Shown here one piece after another: positions 25,832 to 34,462 of a stretch of DNA of 59,221 nucleotides. How positions within the stretch are numbered: position 1 is the first letter of the stretch; each line of letters opens with the position of its first letter. Origin of the DNA: Bradyrhizobium retamae. Lineage in GTDB: Bacteria; Pseudomonadota; Alphaproteobacteria; Rhizobiales; Xanthobacteraceae. The position numbers and the translations under genes were made by a program. The stretch is from NCBI RefSeq assembly GCF_001440415.1, contig NZ_LLYA01000172.1, forward strand, positions 1-59,221, written 5' to 3'. The notes beneath the pieces are model-generated. The model was given only the letters and a program-made list of their open reading frames with translations. It did no database searches and had not been told where the DNA came from.

Positions 25832-26644
25832 ATGATGAAACTATATCTAGTGATCGTACTGATTTGCGGCACCGCTTCGGCCGTGGCAGTCGAACTGCCC
25901 CCGGGAATCGTAAGGCAGGGCAGCATCAGGGTTGCGATCGTGCCGAACTATCCGCCGATGGAATTTAAGGATCCGGCCACGAATACCCTGACCGGCTTCG
26001 ATGTCGAGCTTGGCGAGGCGCTCGGGCGAAAGCTCGGTATCAAGATCATCTGGCAGGAAACCAGTTTCGACCAGATGATGCCCGCAATCACGAGCGGGAG
26101 AGTGGATGCAATCCTGTCTGGAATGACGGACCTTGCGAGCCGGCAGGACAGTGCGACCTTCGTCGACTACCTTCGCAACGGGCCTCGCTTCTTCGTCCAG
26201 CAATCACGCGCCGCGGAGTTCAAGGACACGATGGCGCTTTGCGGGAAAAAGGTGGGGGCCAGCCGGCGCACGTCCTTTCCGAAGCTGATCGCCGCCTGGA
26301 GCGATGCCCATTGCGGCGGCAACCCGATTAATTTCGTCGGCACGGAAGGGTCCGCCGATGCAAGGACGCAGCTCAGGCAGGGGCGGCTCGACGCGGCCGT
26401 GCAGGGCGGCGAGACGCTTCCCTACATGATGGACCTCGAACCTGGCGCCTATGTCCCGATCGGCGATGTTTTCGCGGTCCAGTTCACCGGGCTTGCCTTG
26501 GGCGTCAAGGAGAAGGCGCTTCAGCAAGCGGTCGTGGAGGCGCTGGATGCCCTGATCGCGGACGGCTCCTACCGTGCTTTGCTTGCGAAGTGGAAATTGA
26601 CCGACTACGGCGTAGAGAAGGCGACGATCAATGCCGGACAGTAA
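25832..26644 (+). CDS. Polar amino acid-type ABC substrate-binding protein (second of two)
   Basis: A 270-residue family-3 binding protein with a short signal peptide (cleavage near TASAVA, residue 19). YPPMEFKDPATNTLTGFDVE, SGMTDLASRQDSATFVDYL and DGSYRALLAKWKL align with the first binding protein of the same operon, so the two arose by duplication. Two receptors on one permease/ATPase pair would widen the ligand range, perhaps for different N-substituted amino acids. Its end overlaps the next gene by 14 bases. Confidence 0.92.
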   Translation: MMKLYLVIVLICGTASAVAVELPPGIVRQGSIRVAIVPNYPPMEFKDPATNTLTGFDVELGEALGRKLGIKIIWQETSFDQMMPAITSGRVDAILSGMTDLASRQDSATFVDYLRNGPRFFVQQSRAAEFKDTMALCGKKVGASRRTSFPKLIAAWSDAHCGGNPINFVGTEGSADARTQLRQGRLDAAVQGGETLPYMMDLEPGAYVPIGDVFAVQFTGLALGVKEKALQQAVVEALDALIADGSYRALLAKWKLTDYGVEKATINAGQ

Positions 26645-27539
26645 AGCGCTCGCGAGCATTCCGCTCATTCCGGCGAACACCGCCCCGCCGGCCCCGGACT
26701 ATCCCTGGCCCAAATCCTATACGTCCGCGATGTTCCTCTCCTTTGACGTGGACGCCGAGAGTGCCTGGACCAGCAAGGACGCTCTGCACGCCCAGCGTCT
26801 CATCACCATGAGTTATGGCGGCTACGAGGCGCGTGTCGGCACGCCGAAGCTGCTGGAGCTGCTCGATCAGCTTGATCTGAAGGCGACGTTCTTCATCACC
26901 GGCTGGTCGGTGGATGCGCACCCGGCGATGGCTGAGGCCATTCTCAAGGCCGGTCATGAGATCGGCCATCACGGCTATCACCATCTGCTGCCGGATCCGG
27001 GCGACCCCTGGATCGAGGAAGAACTAGAGCGGGGTTTTGAGACGCTGCAGCGCCGGCTTGGTGTCAAGCCGATCGGCTATCGGGCGCCCTATGGCGAGTT
27101 CACCGAAGAGTTGCGTGCAGCACTGGTGCGTCACGGCATCATCTACACCTCGTCGTTTCGGGACGACGTGCGGCCCTACCGCCATCGCCTTGCCGATGGC
27201 CGGCCGGGCACGATCGAGCTTCCGGTGACCGCGAGCTATGACGACTGGATGCACGGACTGTCTGCCCGTTTCAGCCCGCGCTCGATCTTTCCGAAGGAGC
27301 ACGTGCTCTCGATCTGGAAGGACGAGCTCGACGAAGTCAGGGACTGGGGCGCGATGGTCACGACGGTGCTGCATCCACAGTGCAGCGGCCGTCCCATGCG
27401 GCTTCGTCTGCTGCGAGAATTTCTCACCTACGCCAGATCCTGCTCCGATCTGTGGATCGCAACCGGTGGGGCAATCGCGGCGAATTTCCAGGTTCACGAG
27501 ACGGCTGCTGCTACGAGCGCCGATCACGCGTCACGATGA
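26631..27539 (+). CDS. Cytosolic polysaccharide deacetylase-fold hydrolase, allantoinase/cyclic imidase-like
   Basis: A 302-residue NodB-fold protein with no signal peptide. The metal-site motifs are SFDVDAESAW (Asp39, Asp41) and GHEIGHHGYHH (His113 and His117 region), with YRAPYGEFT as the third conserved motif. Cytosolic members of this fold include PuuE-type allantoinases and metal-dependent cyclic imide hydrolases, which open cyclic ureides or imides rather than deacetylate sugars. The absence of an export signal and its place in an operon with a carbamoylase and amidohydrolases favour such a ring-opening role. The exact substrate is unknown. A glycan deacetylase is the alternative, less likely here. 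Confidence 0.85.
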   Translation: MPDSKALASIPLIPANTAPPAPDYPWPKSYTSAMFLSFDVDAESAWTSKDALHAQRLITMSYGGYEARVGTPKLLELLDQLDLKATFFITGWSVDAHPAMAEAILKAGHEIGHHGYHHLLPDPGDPWIEEELERGFETLQRRLGVKPIGYRAPYGEFTEELRAALVRHGIIYTSSFRDDVRPYRHRLADGRPGTIELPVTASYDDWMHGLSARFSPRSIFPKEHVLSIWKDELDEVRDWGAMVTTVLHPQCSGRPMRLRLLREFLTYARSCSDLWIATGGAIAANFQVHETAAATSADHASR

Positions 27540-27550
27540 GGAGACATTCC

Positions 27551-29134
27551 ATGCTCGTTTCCCGCCGCTCCCTGTTGCGGGCTGCGGCTGCGGCGCCGGC
27601 ACTTGCACTGCCAGGTGTCCTGCGCGCTCAGTCACAGACCACGCTGCGCTTCGTTCCCGTGATCGATTTGGCCTTCGTGGATCCGATCTACGCCACCGCC
27701 CAGGTCACACGAAACCATGGCTTCATGGTCTACGATACGCTCTACGGCATAAATTCGGCGCTCGAGGTCTCGCCTCAGATGCTGTCCGGTCACGTCGTCT
27801 CTAACGATCAGCGGCAGTGGGATCTCACGCTGCGCGATGGGCTGTTCTGGCATGACGGCGAGCGCGTGCTGGCGCGCGATTGCGTCGCGAGTATCCGCCG
27901 CTGGGCGGCGCGCGACGGATTTGGGGCCGAGTTAATCGCTGCGACCGACGAGTTGTCGGCACCCGACGACCGGACCGTCCGGTTTCGGCTAAAGCGTCCG
28001 TTTCCATTGTTGCCCCAGGCTCTCGGCAAGGCCGCGGTCCACGCGCCGTTCATGATGCCGGAGCGGCTGGCAAGCCTGGATCCTTTCAAGCCGATCACCG
28101 AGGTCGTCGGCAGCGGCCCCTTCCGCTTTGTCGCGAACGAGCGTGCCCAGGGAGTACAAAACGTCTACGCCCGGTTTGAGCGCTATCAGTCCCGTCAGGA
28201 AGGGAAGTCGGACTGGACCGCCGGCCCCAAGATCGTGCACTACGATCGCGTGATCTGGACGACGATGCCGGACGCGGGGACGGCCGCCGCTGCCCTGCAA
28301 ACCGGTGAGCAGGACTGGCAGGAAACGGCGCCGCACGATCTGCTGCCGGTGCTGAACGCCACGGGCGACATTACTACCCGGGTTCTCGATCCGCGGGGCT
28401 ATACCTGCATGCTTCGTGTCAACCATTTGCAGCCGCCGTTCGACAATCCCGCCATTCGTCGCGCGCTGCTGGGCGCGATCAATCAAGCGGATTTCATGAC
28501 GGCCGTCGCAGGCAGCGATCCGGCCTATCAGTTTTCGCCGATCGGCTTTTTTGCGCCGGGAACCCCGATGGCGAACGATGTCGGCCTCGATGTCTTTCGA
28601 GGCCCGCGCGACATGGCAAAAGTCAGGGCGGACCTGAAGGCGGCCGGCTACAATGGCGAGAAGGTCGTCCTGCTCGTCCCGACCAACTCGGCTGCCCAAA
28701 AACCGCTCGGCAACGTGGCGGCCGACATGCTGCGGAAGGCCGGCATGAATGTGGAATTTACGGCACTGGACTTCGCGGTCGTGCTGCAGCGGCAACAGAA
28801 GAAGGACCCGATCGGTCAAGGCGGCTGGAACGCCGCCGTCGGCAACTGGCAGGGGATCGATTGGCTCAATCCGGCCGCCAATACCAATCTGCGCGGCGAG
28901 GCCAACGCGGCCGGTTGGTACACGAGCGAGAGGATGGCGGCGTTGCGAAGCCAGTGGCTGGCAGCGCCCACGCTCGCCGAGCAGCAGCGGGCCTGCCGTG
29001 ACGTCCAGGCGCTGGCGTTCCAGGAAATTCCATACTTCCCGATCGGTCAGTACAAGCAGCCGACCGCATACCGCAAGAGCATCACCGGAATCCTTGACGG
29101 AACCGCGGTGTTCTGGAACGTGCGGCCGGCATGA
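27551..29134 (+). CDS. Family-5 (peptide-type) ABC substrate-binding protein, Tat-exported, without own permease
   Basis: A 527-residue solute-binding protein. GAGGAG lies nine bases before the ATG. SRRSLLR at residues 4-10 plus an Ala-rich stretch is a twin-arginine signal. The family-5 landmarks are DTLYGINSALEVSPQM, TLRDGLFWHDGERVLARDC and VGSGPFRFVANE. No permease follows; the next genes are amidohydrolases. It is a paralogue of the binding protein at 31899 (shared LRFVP start and layout), so it may deliver to the dipeptide-type permeases of that operon. Confidence 0.9.
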   Translation: MLVSRRSLLRAAAAAPALALPGVLRAQSQTTLRFVPVIDLAFVDPIYATAQVTRNHGFMVYDTLYGINSALEVSPQMLSGHVVSNDQRQWDLTLRDGLFWHDGERVLARDCVASIRRWAARDGFGAELIAATDELSAPDDRTVRFRLKRPFPLLPQALGKAAVHAPFMMPERLASLDPFKPITEVVGSGPFRFVANERAQGVQNVYARFERYQSRQEGKSDWTAGPKIVHYDRVIWTTMPDAGTAAAALQTGEQDWQETAPHDLLPVLNATGDITTRVLDPRGYTCMLRVNHLQPPFDNPAIRRALLGAINQADFMTAVAGSDPAYQFSPIGFFAPGTPMANDVGLDVFRGPRDMAKVRADLKAAGYNGEKVVLLVPTNSAAQKPLGNVAADMLRKAGMNVEFTALDFAVVLQRQQKKDPIGQGGWNAAVGNWQGIDWLNPAANTNLRGEANAAGWYTSERMAALRSQWLAAPTLAEQQRACRDVQALAFQEIPYFPIGQYKQPTAYRKSITGILDGTAVFWNVRPA

Positions 29135-30504
29135 GTATGATCGCGATCTTCGGCAGCTATGTGTTGTCACGGCGCGATGGCGCGCAAGAGGTGCTGCGCG
29201 ATCATTGGGTGTTGCTCGAAGGCAGGCGGATCGCCGCGGTGACGCGCGACAGGCCTGCCGCAGCCGAGGTGTTCGACAGGCCGGGCCGTTTTGTGCTGCC
29301 CGGCCTGATCAACATGCACAATCATTGCTTCAGCGAGGCTGTCGCCCGGACCCATTCGGAAGATGGCAATGGCCGCCGGAACAACCAGAGCATCGTCTAC
29401 ACGGTACTGTTGCCGCTGACCAAACGCGGCGCCGACCTGCTGTCGCCGGCGGAACGGCTCGCGGTCGCGCGGCTTGGCATCCTGCAACTGCTGAAGGGCG
29501 GTGCCACGACGGTGATGGAGCCGTTTCGCAACTCCATCCCGGAGATGTTCGACGCTGCCGAGGAAATGGGGATCCGGTTCTACGGCGCGCCCTACCTGTT
29601 CTCTACTTCGGATGCGAAGGCTGAACCGGATGGCGTGGTGCGCTATGCGGGTGACGACGGCCGGGCCGACCTGAACACCTGGAATGCGCTCTACCAGCGC
29701 TGGAACGGACGCGGCGAAGGTCGGATCGGCCTAGCGATGAGCCCGCACGCGACCGACACATGTGGTCCGGATCTGCTGAAGGCATGCGCGGCTCGCGCAC
29801 GCGAGCTCGATGTTCCGATCACGATCCATGTCGCCCAGAGCGCCGCCGAGGTCGCCACGATCGGCGCACGCTACGACGGCCGCACGCCAGCCGAATTTCT
29901 CGACTGGCTGGGCTTGCTCGCGCCAGACCTTCTGGCGGCCCATTGCATCGCAAGCACCGACAGCGATTTGAAGCTGATGGCGGCCAGGGGCGCCACGGTG
30001 CTGAACTGTCCGCGCGTGTTTGCGCGCGCTGGCATCACCGCCGCGTTCAGCCGGTTTGCGGGGCATGGCGTCAGGACGGTGGTCGCAACCGATGGCTACA
30101 ACATGGATATCCTCGGCGAACTGAATGCCGCTTCGATGATCTCGAAGATCGCGTCCGGACGCGCGGATGTGGCAAACGCGCCGGATCTGATCGAGTCGGT
30201 CACTGCAACCGCGGCTTCGCTGATCAAGCGGCCGGACCTCGGGGTGATCGCCCCGCGCGCAACCGCCGACCTCACCGTCGTCGACCTGACCCATCCGCAC
30301 CTGCAGCCGCTGTTCGATCCCAGACGCGGACTGGTCGCGCTTGCGAACCGCGCCAATATCGATCAGGTCGTCGTTGATGGACGCGTGCTGATCGATGCCG
30401 GCCAGTACATCAATGGTGACGAGGCCGCGATAATTTCGGCCGCAACCGCAGCGATCGGCAAGATCTGGGATTTGCCGGAAGCGCAGGCGGCCTTCAATGG
30501 TTGA
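29131..30504 (+). CDS. Amidohydrolase, cytosine/guanine deaminase-chlorohydrolase type
   Basis: A 457-residue amidohydrolase-fold enzyme. The metal ligands are His63 and His65 (LINMHNH), His233 (ITIHVAQSAAE), His271 (LLAAHCIAS) and Asp321 (VVATDGYNMD), the pattern of mononuclear deaminases (AtzA/TrzN/8-oxoguanine deaminase branch). The last HGVRTVVATDGYNMDILGE is typical of the branch. It would remove an amino or similar group from a purine-, pyrimidine- or triazine-like ring. It starts on the stop of the binding protein (ATGA). The substrate cannot be named from sequence. Confidence 0.88.
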   Translation: MSMIAIFGSYVLSRRDGAQEVLRDHWVLLEGRRIAAVTRDRPAAAEVFDRPGRFVLPGLINMHNHCFSEAVARTHSEDGNGRRNNQSIVYTVLLPLTKRGADLLSPAERLAVARLGILQLLKGGATTVMEPFRNSIPEMFDAAEEMGIRFYGAPYLFSTSDAKAEPDGVVRYAGDDGRADLNTWNALYQRWNGRGEGRIGLAMSPHATDTCGPDLLKACAARARELDVPITIHVAQSAAEVATIGARYDGRTPAEFLDWLGLLAPDLLAAHCIASTDSDLKLMAARGATVLNCPRVFARAGITAAFSRFAGHGVRTVVATDGYNMDILGELNAASMISKIASGRADVANAPDLIESVTATAASLIKRPDLGVIAPRATADLTVVDLTHPHLQPLFDPRRGLVALANRANIDQVVVDGRVLIDAGQYINGDEAAIISAATAAIGKIWDLPEAQAAFNG

Positions 30505-30585
30505 CGGCCGGTTCATCCATCCGCTTCCCTGGATAAACGGGCAGCGCTCGTGTCGCTTCCTTCACTGTCATATCAGGAGATGAGG

Positions 30586-31755
30586 ATGGCTTTCGATTTG
30601 ATGCTGCGCGGCGGTCGGGTGATTGACCCCTCCCAGAAGCTCGACGCCGTGACGGATGTCGCCTTCGCCAACGGCAAAGTCGTCATGGTCGGGAACGAGC
30701 TCAAGGCCGATCCGGGAACGGACGTGCGCGACGTGTCGGGTTACATCGTTACCCCGGGCCTTATCGATCTGCACACTCATGTCTATTGGGGCGGCACTTC
30801 GCTCGGCATCGACGCCGAGGAATTCTGCCGCATCTCCGGCGTCACGACGGCGGTCGATACCGGCAGCGCCGGCCCCGGTAATTTCGCAGGGTTTCGCAAG
30901 CATGTGATCGAGCGGAGCGAGGTCCGCATTCTCGCCTATCTGCACGTCTCGCACGCCGGCATTTACGGTTTTTCGCATCGGGTCATGGTCGGTGAGAGCG
31001 AGGAGATCCGGCTGATGAACCCGATCGACGCCGTCGCGGTGGCGGACCAAAATCGCGACCTGATCGTCGGCATCAAGGTGCGGGTAGGGCGCAATTCCTC
31101 GGGCACCTCCGGGATCGTGCCGCTCGACATCGCGCTCGAAGTCGCAAACGAGGTTGGCATGCCGCTGATGGCGCATATCGACCATCCGCCGCCGAGCTAC
31201 GAGGAAGTGGTCGCGCGCCTACGCCCTGGCGATGTCCTTACCCACGCGTTCCGGCCGTTTCCCAATACGGCCGCTACTGCCCAGGGCACAGTGAAGAAGG
31301 TCGTGCTGGAGGCGCGCGAACGCGGCGTATTGTTCGACATCGGCCACGGCAAAGGCTCGTTCGCCTTCAAGACAGCGCGGGCAATGCTCGCCAATGGCTT
31401 TTATCCGGACACCATCTCCTCGGATGTCCATCTCCTGTGCATCGACGGCCCAGCGTTCGATCAGGTGACGACCATGTCCAAGTTCCTTTGCATGGGCATG
31501 CCGCTCCCGGATGTGATCGCGGCTTCGACGGTCAATGCGGCGATGGCGTTGCAGCGCCCTGAACTGGGCAGCCTCAAGCCGGGAAGCGTTGGAGACGCCA
31601 CCCTGATCTCGATCCAGCAAGGCCAGTTTGACTACGTTGACGTCGTGGACGAGCACCTGATCGGCGATCGCAAGATCGTGTCCGAAGGCGTCGTGATTGG
31701 CGGCCGTTGGTGGCACCCGCAACAATCGTCGAAATTTAAGCAGCGCGTGGGCTGA
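30586..31755 (+). CDS. Amidohydrolase/deacetylase-type metallohydrolase (Atu3266-like)
   Basis: A 389-residue cyclic-amidohydrolase-fold protein. The ATG at 30586 lies six bases after GGAG; the ATG at 30580 is too close. Predicted binuclear metal ligands are His63 and His65 (LIDLHTHVYWG), carboxylated Lys164 (VGIKVRVG), His197 (MAHIDHPP), His220 (LTHAFRP) and Asp280 (TISSDVHLL). This arrangement matches the COG3964 group, whose Agrobacterium member Atu3266 deacetylates N-acetyl or O-acetyl acids; adenine deaminase and dihydroorotase are more distant. It is a paralogue of the gene at 50016. It ends the second operon. Confidence 0.88.
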   Translation: MAFDLMLRGGRVIDPSQKLDAVTDVAFANGKVVMVGNELKADPGTDVRDVSGYIVTPGLIDLHTHVYWGGTSLGIDAEEFCRISGVTTAVDTGSAGPGNFAGFRKHVIERSEVRILAYLHVSHAGIYGFSHRVMVGESEEIRLMNPIDAVAVADQNRDLIVGIKVRVGRNSSGTSGIVPLDIALEVANEVGMPLMAHIDHPPPSYEEVVARLRPGDVLTHAFRPFPNTAATAQGTVKKVVLEARERGVLFDIGHGKGSFAFKTARAMLANGFYPDTISSDVHLLCIDGPAFDQVTTMSKFLCMGMPLPDVIAASTVNAAMALQRPELGSLKPGSVGDATLISIQQGQFDYVDVVDEHLIGDRKIVSEGVVIGGRWWHPQQSSKFKQRVG

Positions 31756-31761
31756 AGCTGC

Positions 31762-31776
31762 TGGCATACCGCTTGC
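31762..31776 (+). promoter_or_regulatory. Sigma-54 (RpoN) -24/-12 promoter for the dipeptide-type importer
   Basis: TGGCATACCGCTTGC matches TGGC-N7-TTGC exactly, with GG and GC ten bases apart. The predicted transcript start is near 31788, about 110 bases before the binding protein gene at 31899. It lies in the gap right after the amidohydrolase stop. Confidence 0.7.
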
Positions 31777-31898
31777 AAGCATTAAGGAGACTAATTGCCA
31801 TCCGTCTGACTGGCCTGTTTCGCCTCATTTAGTGCCGAACCCCTCGGCCGATGAAATGAGCGGAACCGCCGCAACAAATTCGAGACTGGGAGAGCACC

Positions 31899-33503
31899 AT
31901 GGATCGCAGGACTCTGTTGAAAGGAATAGCCGGGGTAGGCAGCCTGGCGGCAACCGGCGGCCTTTCGATGCCAGCTCTTTCCCAAGGCGCCGCGGCGCGC
32001 ACCTTGCGCTTTGTGCCCCAGGCCAACCTCGCGAATTTCGATCCCATCTGGGGGACCCAGTATGTCGTGCGCAACGCGGCTGCGATGGTGTGGGACGCCC
32101 TCTACGGCCTCGACGCCACGCTGCAGCCGCAGCGCCAGATGGTCGAGTCCGAGGAAGTAACCGACGACGGTTTGACCTGGACCTTTCGCCTGCGGCCGGG
32201 GCTGAAATTCCACGACGGCGAGCCGGTGCTGAGCAAGGACGTGGTGGCGAGCCTCGCGCGTTGGTCGGTCCGCGATCCCATGGGGCAGATGATCAAGGCG
32301 ATCCAGAACGAGCTCACCGCCGTCGACAACAAGACCTTCAAATGGGTGCTGAAGCAGCCTTATCCGAAGATGATGCTGGCGCTGGGCAAGAACAGCACGC
32401 CCTGCGCCTTCATCATGCCGGAGCGGATGGCCCAGACCGACCCGTTCAAGCAGATCGCCGAATATATCGGCTCCGGCCCAATGAAGTTCGCGAAGGGCGA
32501 GTGGGTGCCCGGCGCTAAGGCGATGTTCGAGAAATTTGCCGATTACGTGCCGCGGCAGGAGAAGGCGTCCTGGCTCGCCGGTGGCAAGCAGATGCTGATC
32601 GACCGCGTTGAATGGGTGGTGATCCCGGATCCCGCCACCGCGGCGGCCGCGCTGCAGAATGGTGAGATCGATTGGTGGGAGAATCCGATTCCCGATCTCG
32701 TGCCGGTGCTCAGGAAGAACCGCAACATCAGCGTCGACATCGCCGATCCGCTCGGCAACATCGGTGCGTTCCGGATGAACCACCTGCACCCGCCCTTCAA
32801 CGACGTGAGGGCGCGACGTGCGTTACTCACGGCGCTGAGCCAGGAAGATTACATGCGTGCGTTGGTCGGGGACGATACTGCGCTCTGGAAGCCGCTGCCG
32901 GGCTTCTTCACGCCGGATACGCCACTCTACACCGAGGAGGGTGGCGAGATCCTGAAAGGCAAGCGCGATTTCGCAGCGGCGAAAAAGCTGTTGGCCGAGA
33001 GCGGCTATACGGACCAGCCGGTCACGTGCGTCGTGGCGCAGGATCAGCCGATCACCAAAGCGCAGGGCGATGTCACGGCGGATCTGTTGAAGAAGATGGG
33101 CATGAATGTCGACTTCGTCGCAACCGATTGGGGCACGGTCGGTTCGCGCCGCGCCCAGAAGACGCCTCCGGGTCAGGGAGGCTGGCAAATGTTTCACACC
33201 TGGCACGCTGGCGCGGACTGCATCAGCCCCGCCGCCTACAACGCCATTCGCGGCAATGGCGACAAGGCGTGGTTTGGATGGCCCAGCAGCGCGACCGTGG
33301 AAAAGGAAGTCACGGCATGGTTCGAGGCCAAGAGTATCGATGAAGAGAAGGCCGCGGCGAAGCGCCTCAACAAGGCAGCGCTCGAGGACGTCATCTATGC
33401 GCCGACCGGATTCTTCCTGAGCTACACCGCGTGGCGCAAGAACGTCTCCGGTGTGGCGAAGGGGCCGCTGCCCTTCTTCTGGGGCGTGTCGAAGTCCGCA
33501 TGA
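31899..33503 (+). CDS. Dipeptide-type ABC substrate-binding protein, Tat-exported
   Basis: A 534-residue family-5 binding protein. GGGAGAG precedes the ATG. DRRTLLK at residues 2-8 plus a hydrophobic stretch is a twin-arginine signal. Landmarks are WDALYGLDATLQPQRQM, LRPGLKFHDGEPVLSKDV and YIGSGPMKFAKGE. It heads a complete five-gene importer and follows a sigma-54 promoter match. Family members bind peptides, nickel, opines or other small solutes; the neighbouring carbamoylase and hydantoinase suggest cyclic or N-carbamoyl amino acids (inference). Confidence 0.92.
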   Translation: MDRRTLLKGIAGVGSLAATGGLSMPALSQGAAARTLRFVPQANLANFDPIWGTQYVVRNAAAMVWDALYGLDATLQPQRQMVESEEVTDDGLTWTFRLRPGLKFHDGEPVLSKDVVASLARWSVRDPMGQMIKAIQNELTAVDNKTFKWVLKQPYPKMMLALGKNSTPCAFIMPERMAQTDPFKQIAEYIGSGPMKFAKGEWVPGAKAMFEKFADYVPRQEKASWLAGGKQMLIDRVEWVVIPDPATAAAALQNGEIDWWENPIPDLVPVLRKNRNISVDIADPLGNIGAFRMNHLHPPFNDVRARRALLTALSQEDYMRALVGDDTALWKPLPGFFTPDTPLYTEEGGEILKGKRDFAAAKKLLAESGYTDQPVTCVVAQDQPITKAQGDVTADLLKKMGMNVDFVATDWGTVGSRRAQKTPPGQGGWQMFHTWHAGADCISPAAYNAIRGNGDKAWFGWPSSATVEKEVTAWFEAKSIDEEKAAAKRLNKAALEDVIYAPTGFFLSYTAWRKNVSGVAKGPLPFFWGVSKSA

Positions 33504-33520
33504 CGCTGCGGTGAACCCAC

Positions 33521-34462
33521 ATGGTCTCGTATATTTTCCGGCGCATTCTCGCGACCATGCCCGTGATGGCGATCGTCGCGTTGTTCGTCTTCAGCCTGCT
33601 CTATATCGCGCCGGGCGATCCGGCGGCGGTGATCGCGGGCGACCAGGCGAGCCCCGCCGACGTGGAGCGTATTCGCCAGGCCCTTGGCCTCAACCGGCCA
33701 TTTCTGGTCCAGTTCGGGAGTTGGGTCTGGCGCATCCTGCACGGCGATCTCGGCACCTCGATTTTCACCAACCTGCCGGTCGGCTCGCTGATCGCGCAGC
33801 GGATCGAGCCGACATTGTCGCTGATGGTGATTACCCTCGTCTTGACGCTTCTGATCGCAGTGCCGCTCGGCGTGGTGGCGGCGTGGAAGGCGGGAACCTG
33901 GCTGGATCGCACCATCATGGCGTTTGCCGTGTTCGGCTTCTCGCTTCCCGTCTTTGTTGTCGGATACGTCCTCGCCTACGTGTTCGCGTTGCATCTCGAA
34001 TGGCTTCCCGTGCAGGGCTATACGCCGCTGGCGGAAGGCTTCTGGCCGTGGCTGGTGAACCTGATCCTCCCCGCCGTAGCGCTCGGCTGCGTCTACATCG
34101 CGCTGATCGCGCGCATCACCCGTGCCGCCATGCTTGAGGTGTTGCAGCAGGATTATATCCGCACCGCCCGCGCCAAGGGCCTGGGGCAGAACAGCATCCT
34201 GTTCGTTCATGCGCTGAAAAACGCCGCCGTTCCGATCGTGACGGTAATAGGCATCGGCATCGCGCTCCTCATCGGCGGCGCGGTGGTGACCGAAAGCGTG
34301 TTCGCCATCCCGGGGCTTGGCCGGCTGACGATCGATGCGATCTTGCGCCGCGACTACCCGGTGATCCAGGGCATCGTCCTGCTGTTCAGCTTCCTCTATG
34401 TACTGGTCAATCTGATGGTCGACGTCACCTACACCCTGGTTGATCCGAGGATCCGCTATTGA
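33521..34462 (+). CDS. Dipeptide-type ABC permease, DppB-like
   Basis: A 313-residue permease with six membrane segments. The N-terminal YIFRRILATMPVMAIVALF and APGDPAAVIAGDQAS are DppB/GsiC landmarks, and the coupling loop is EVLQQDYIRTARAKGLGQNS. The ribosome site before the ATG is weak. The stop overlaps the TTG start of the partner permease. Confidence 0.93.
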   Translation: MVSYIFRRILATMPVMAIVALFVFSLLYIAPGDPAAVIAGDQASPADVERIRQALGLNRPFLVQFGSWVWRILHGDLGTSIFTNLPVGSLIAQRIEPTLSLMVITLVLTLLIAVPLGVVAAWKAGTWLDRTIMAFAVFGFSLPVFVVGYVLAYVFALHLEWLPVQGYTPLAEGFWPWLVNLILPAVALGCVYIALIARITRAAMLEVLQQDYIRTARAKGLGQNSILFVHALKNAAVPIVTVIGIGIALLIGGAVVTESVFAIPGLGRLTIDAILRRDYPVIQGIVLLFSFLYVLVNLMVDVTYTLVDPRIRY

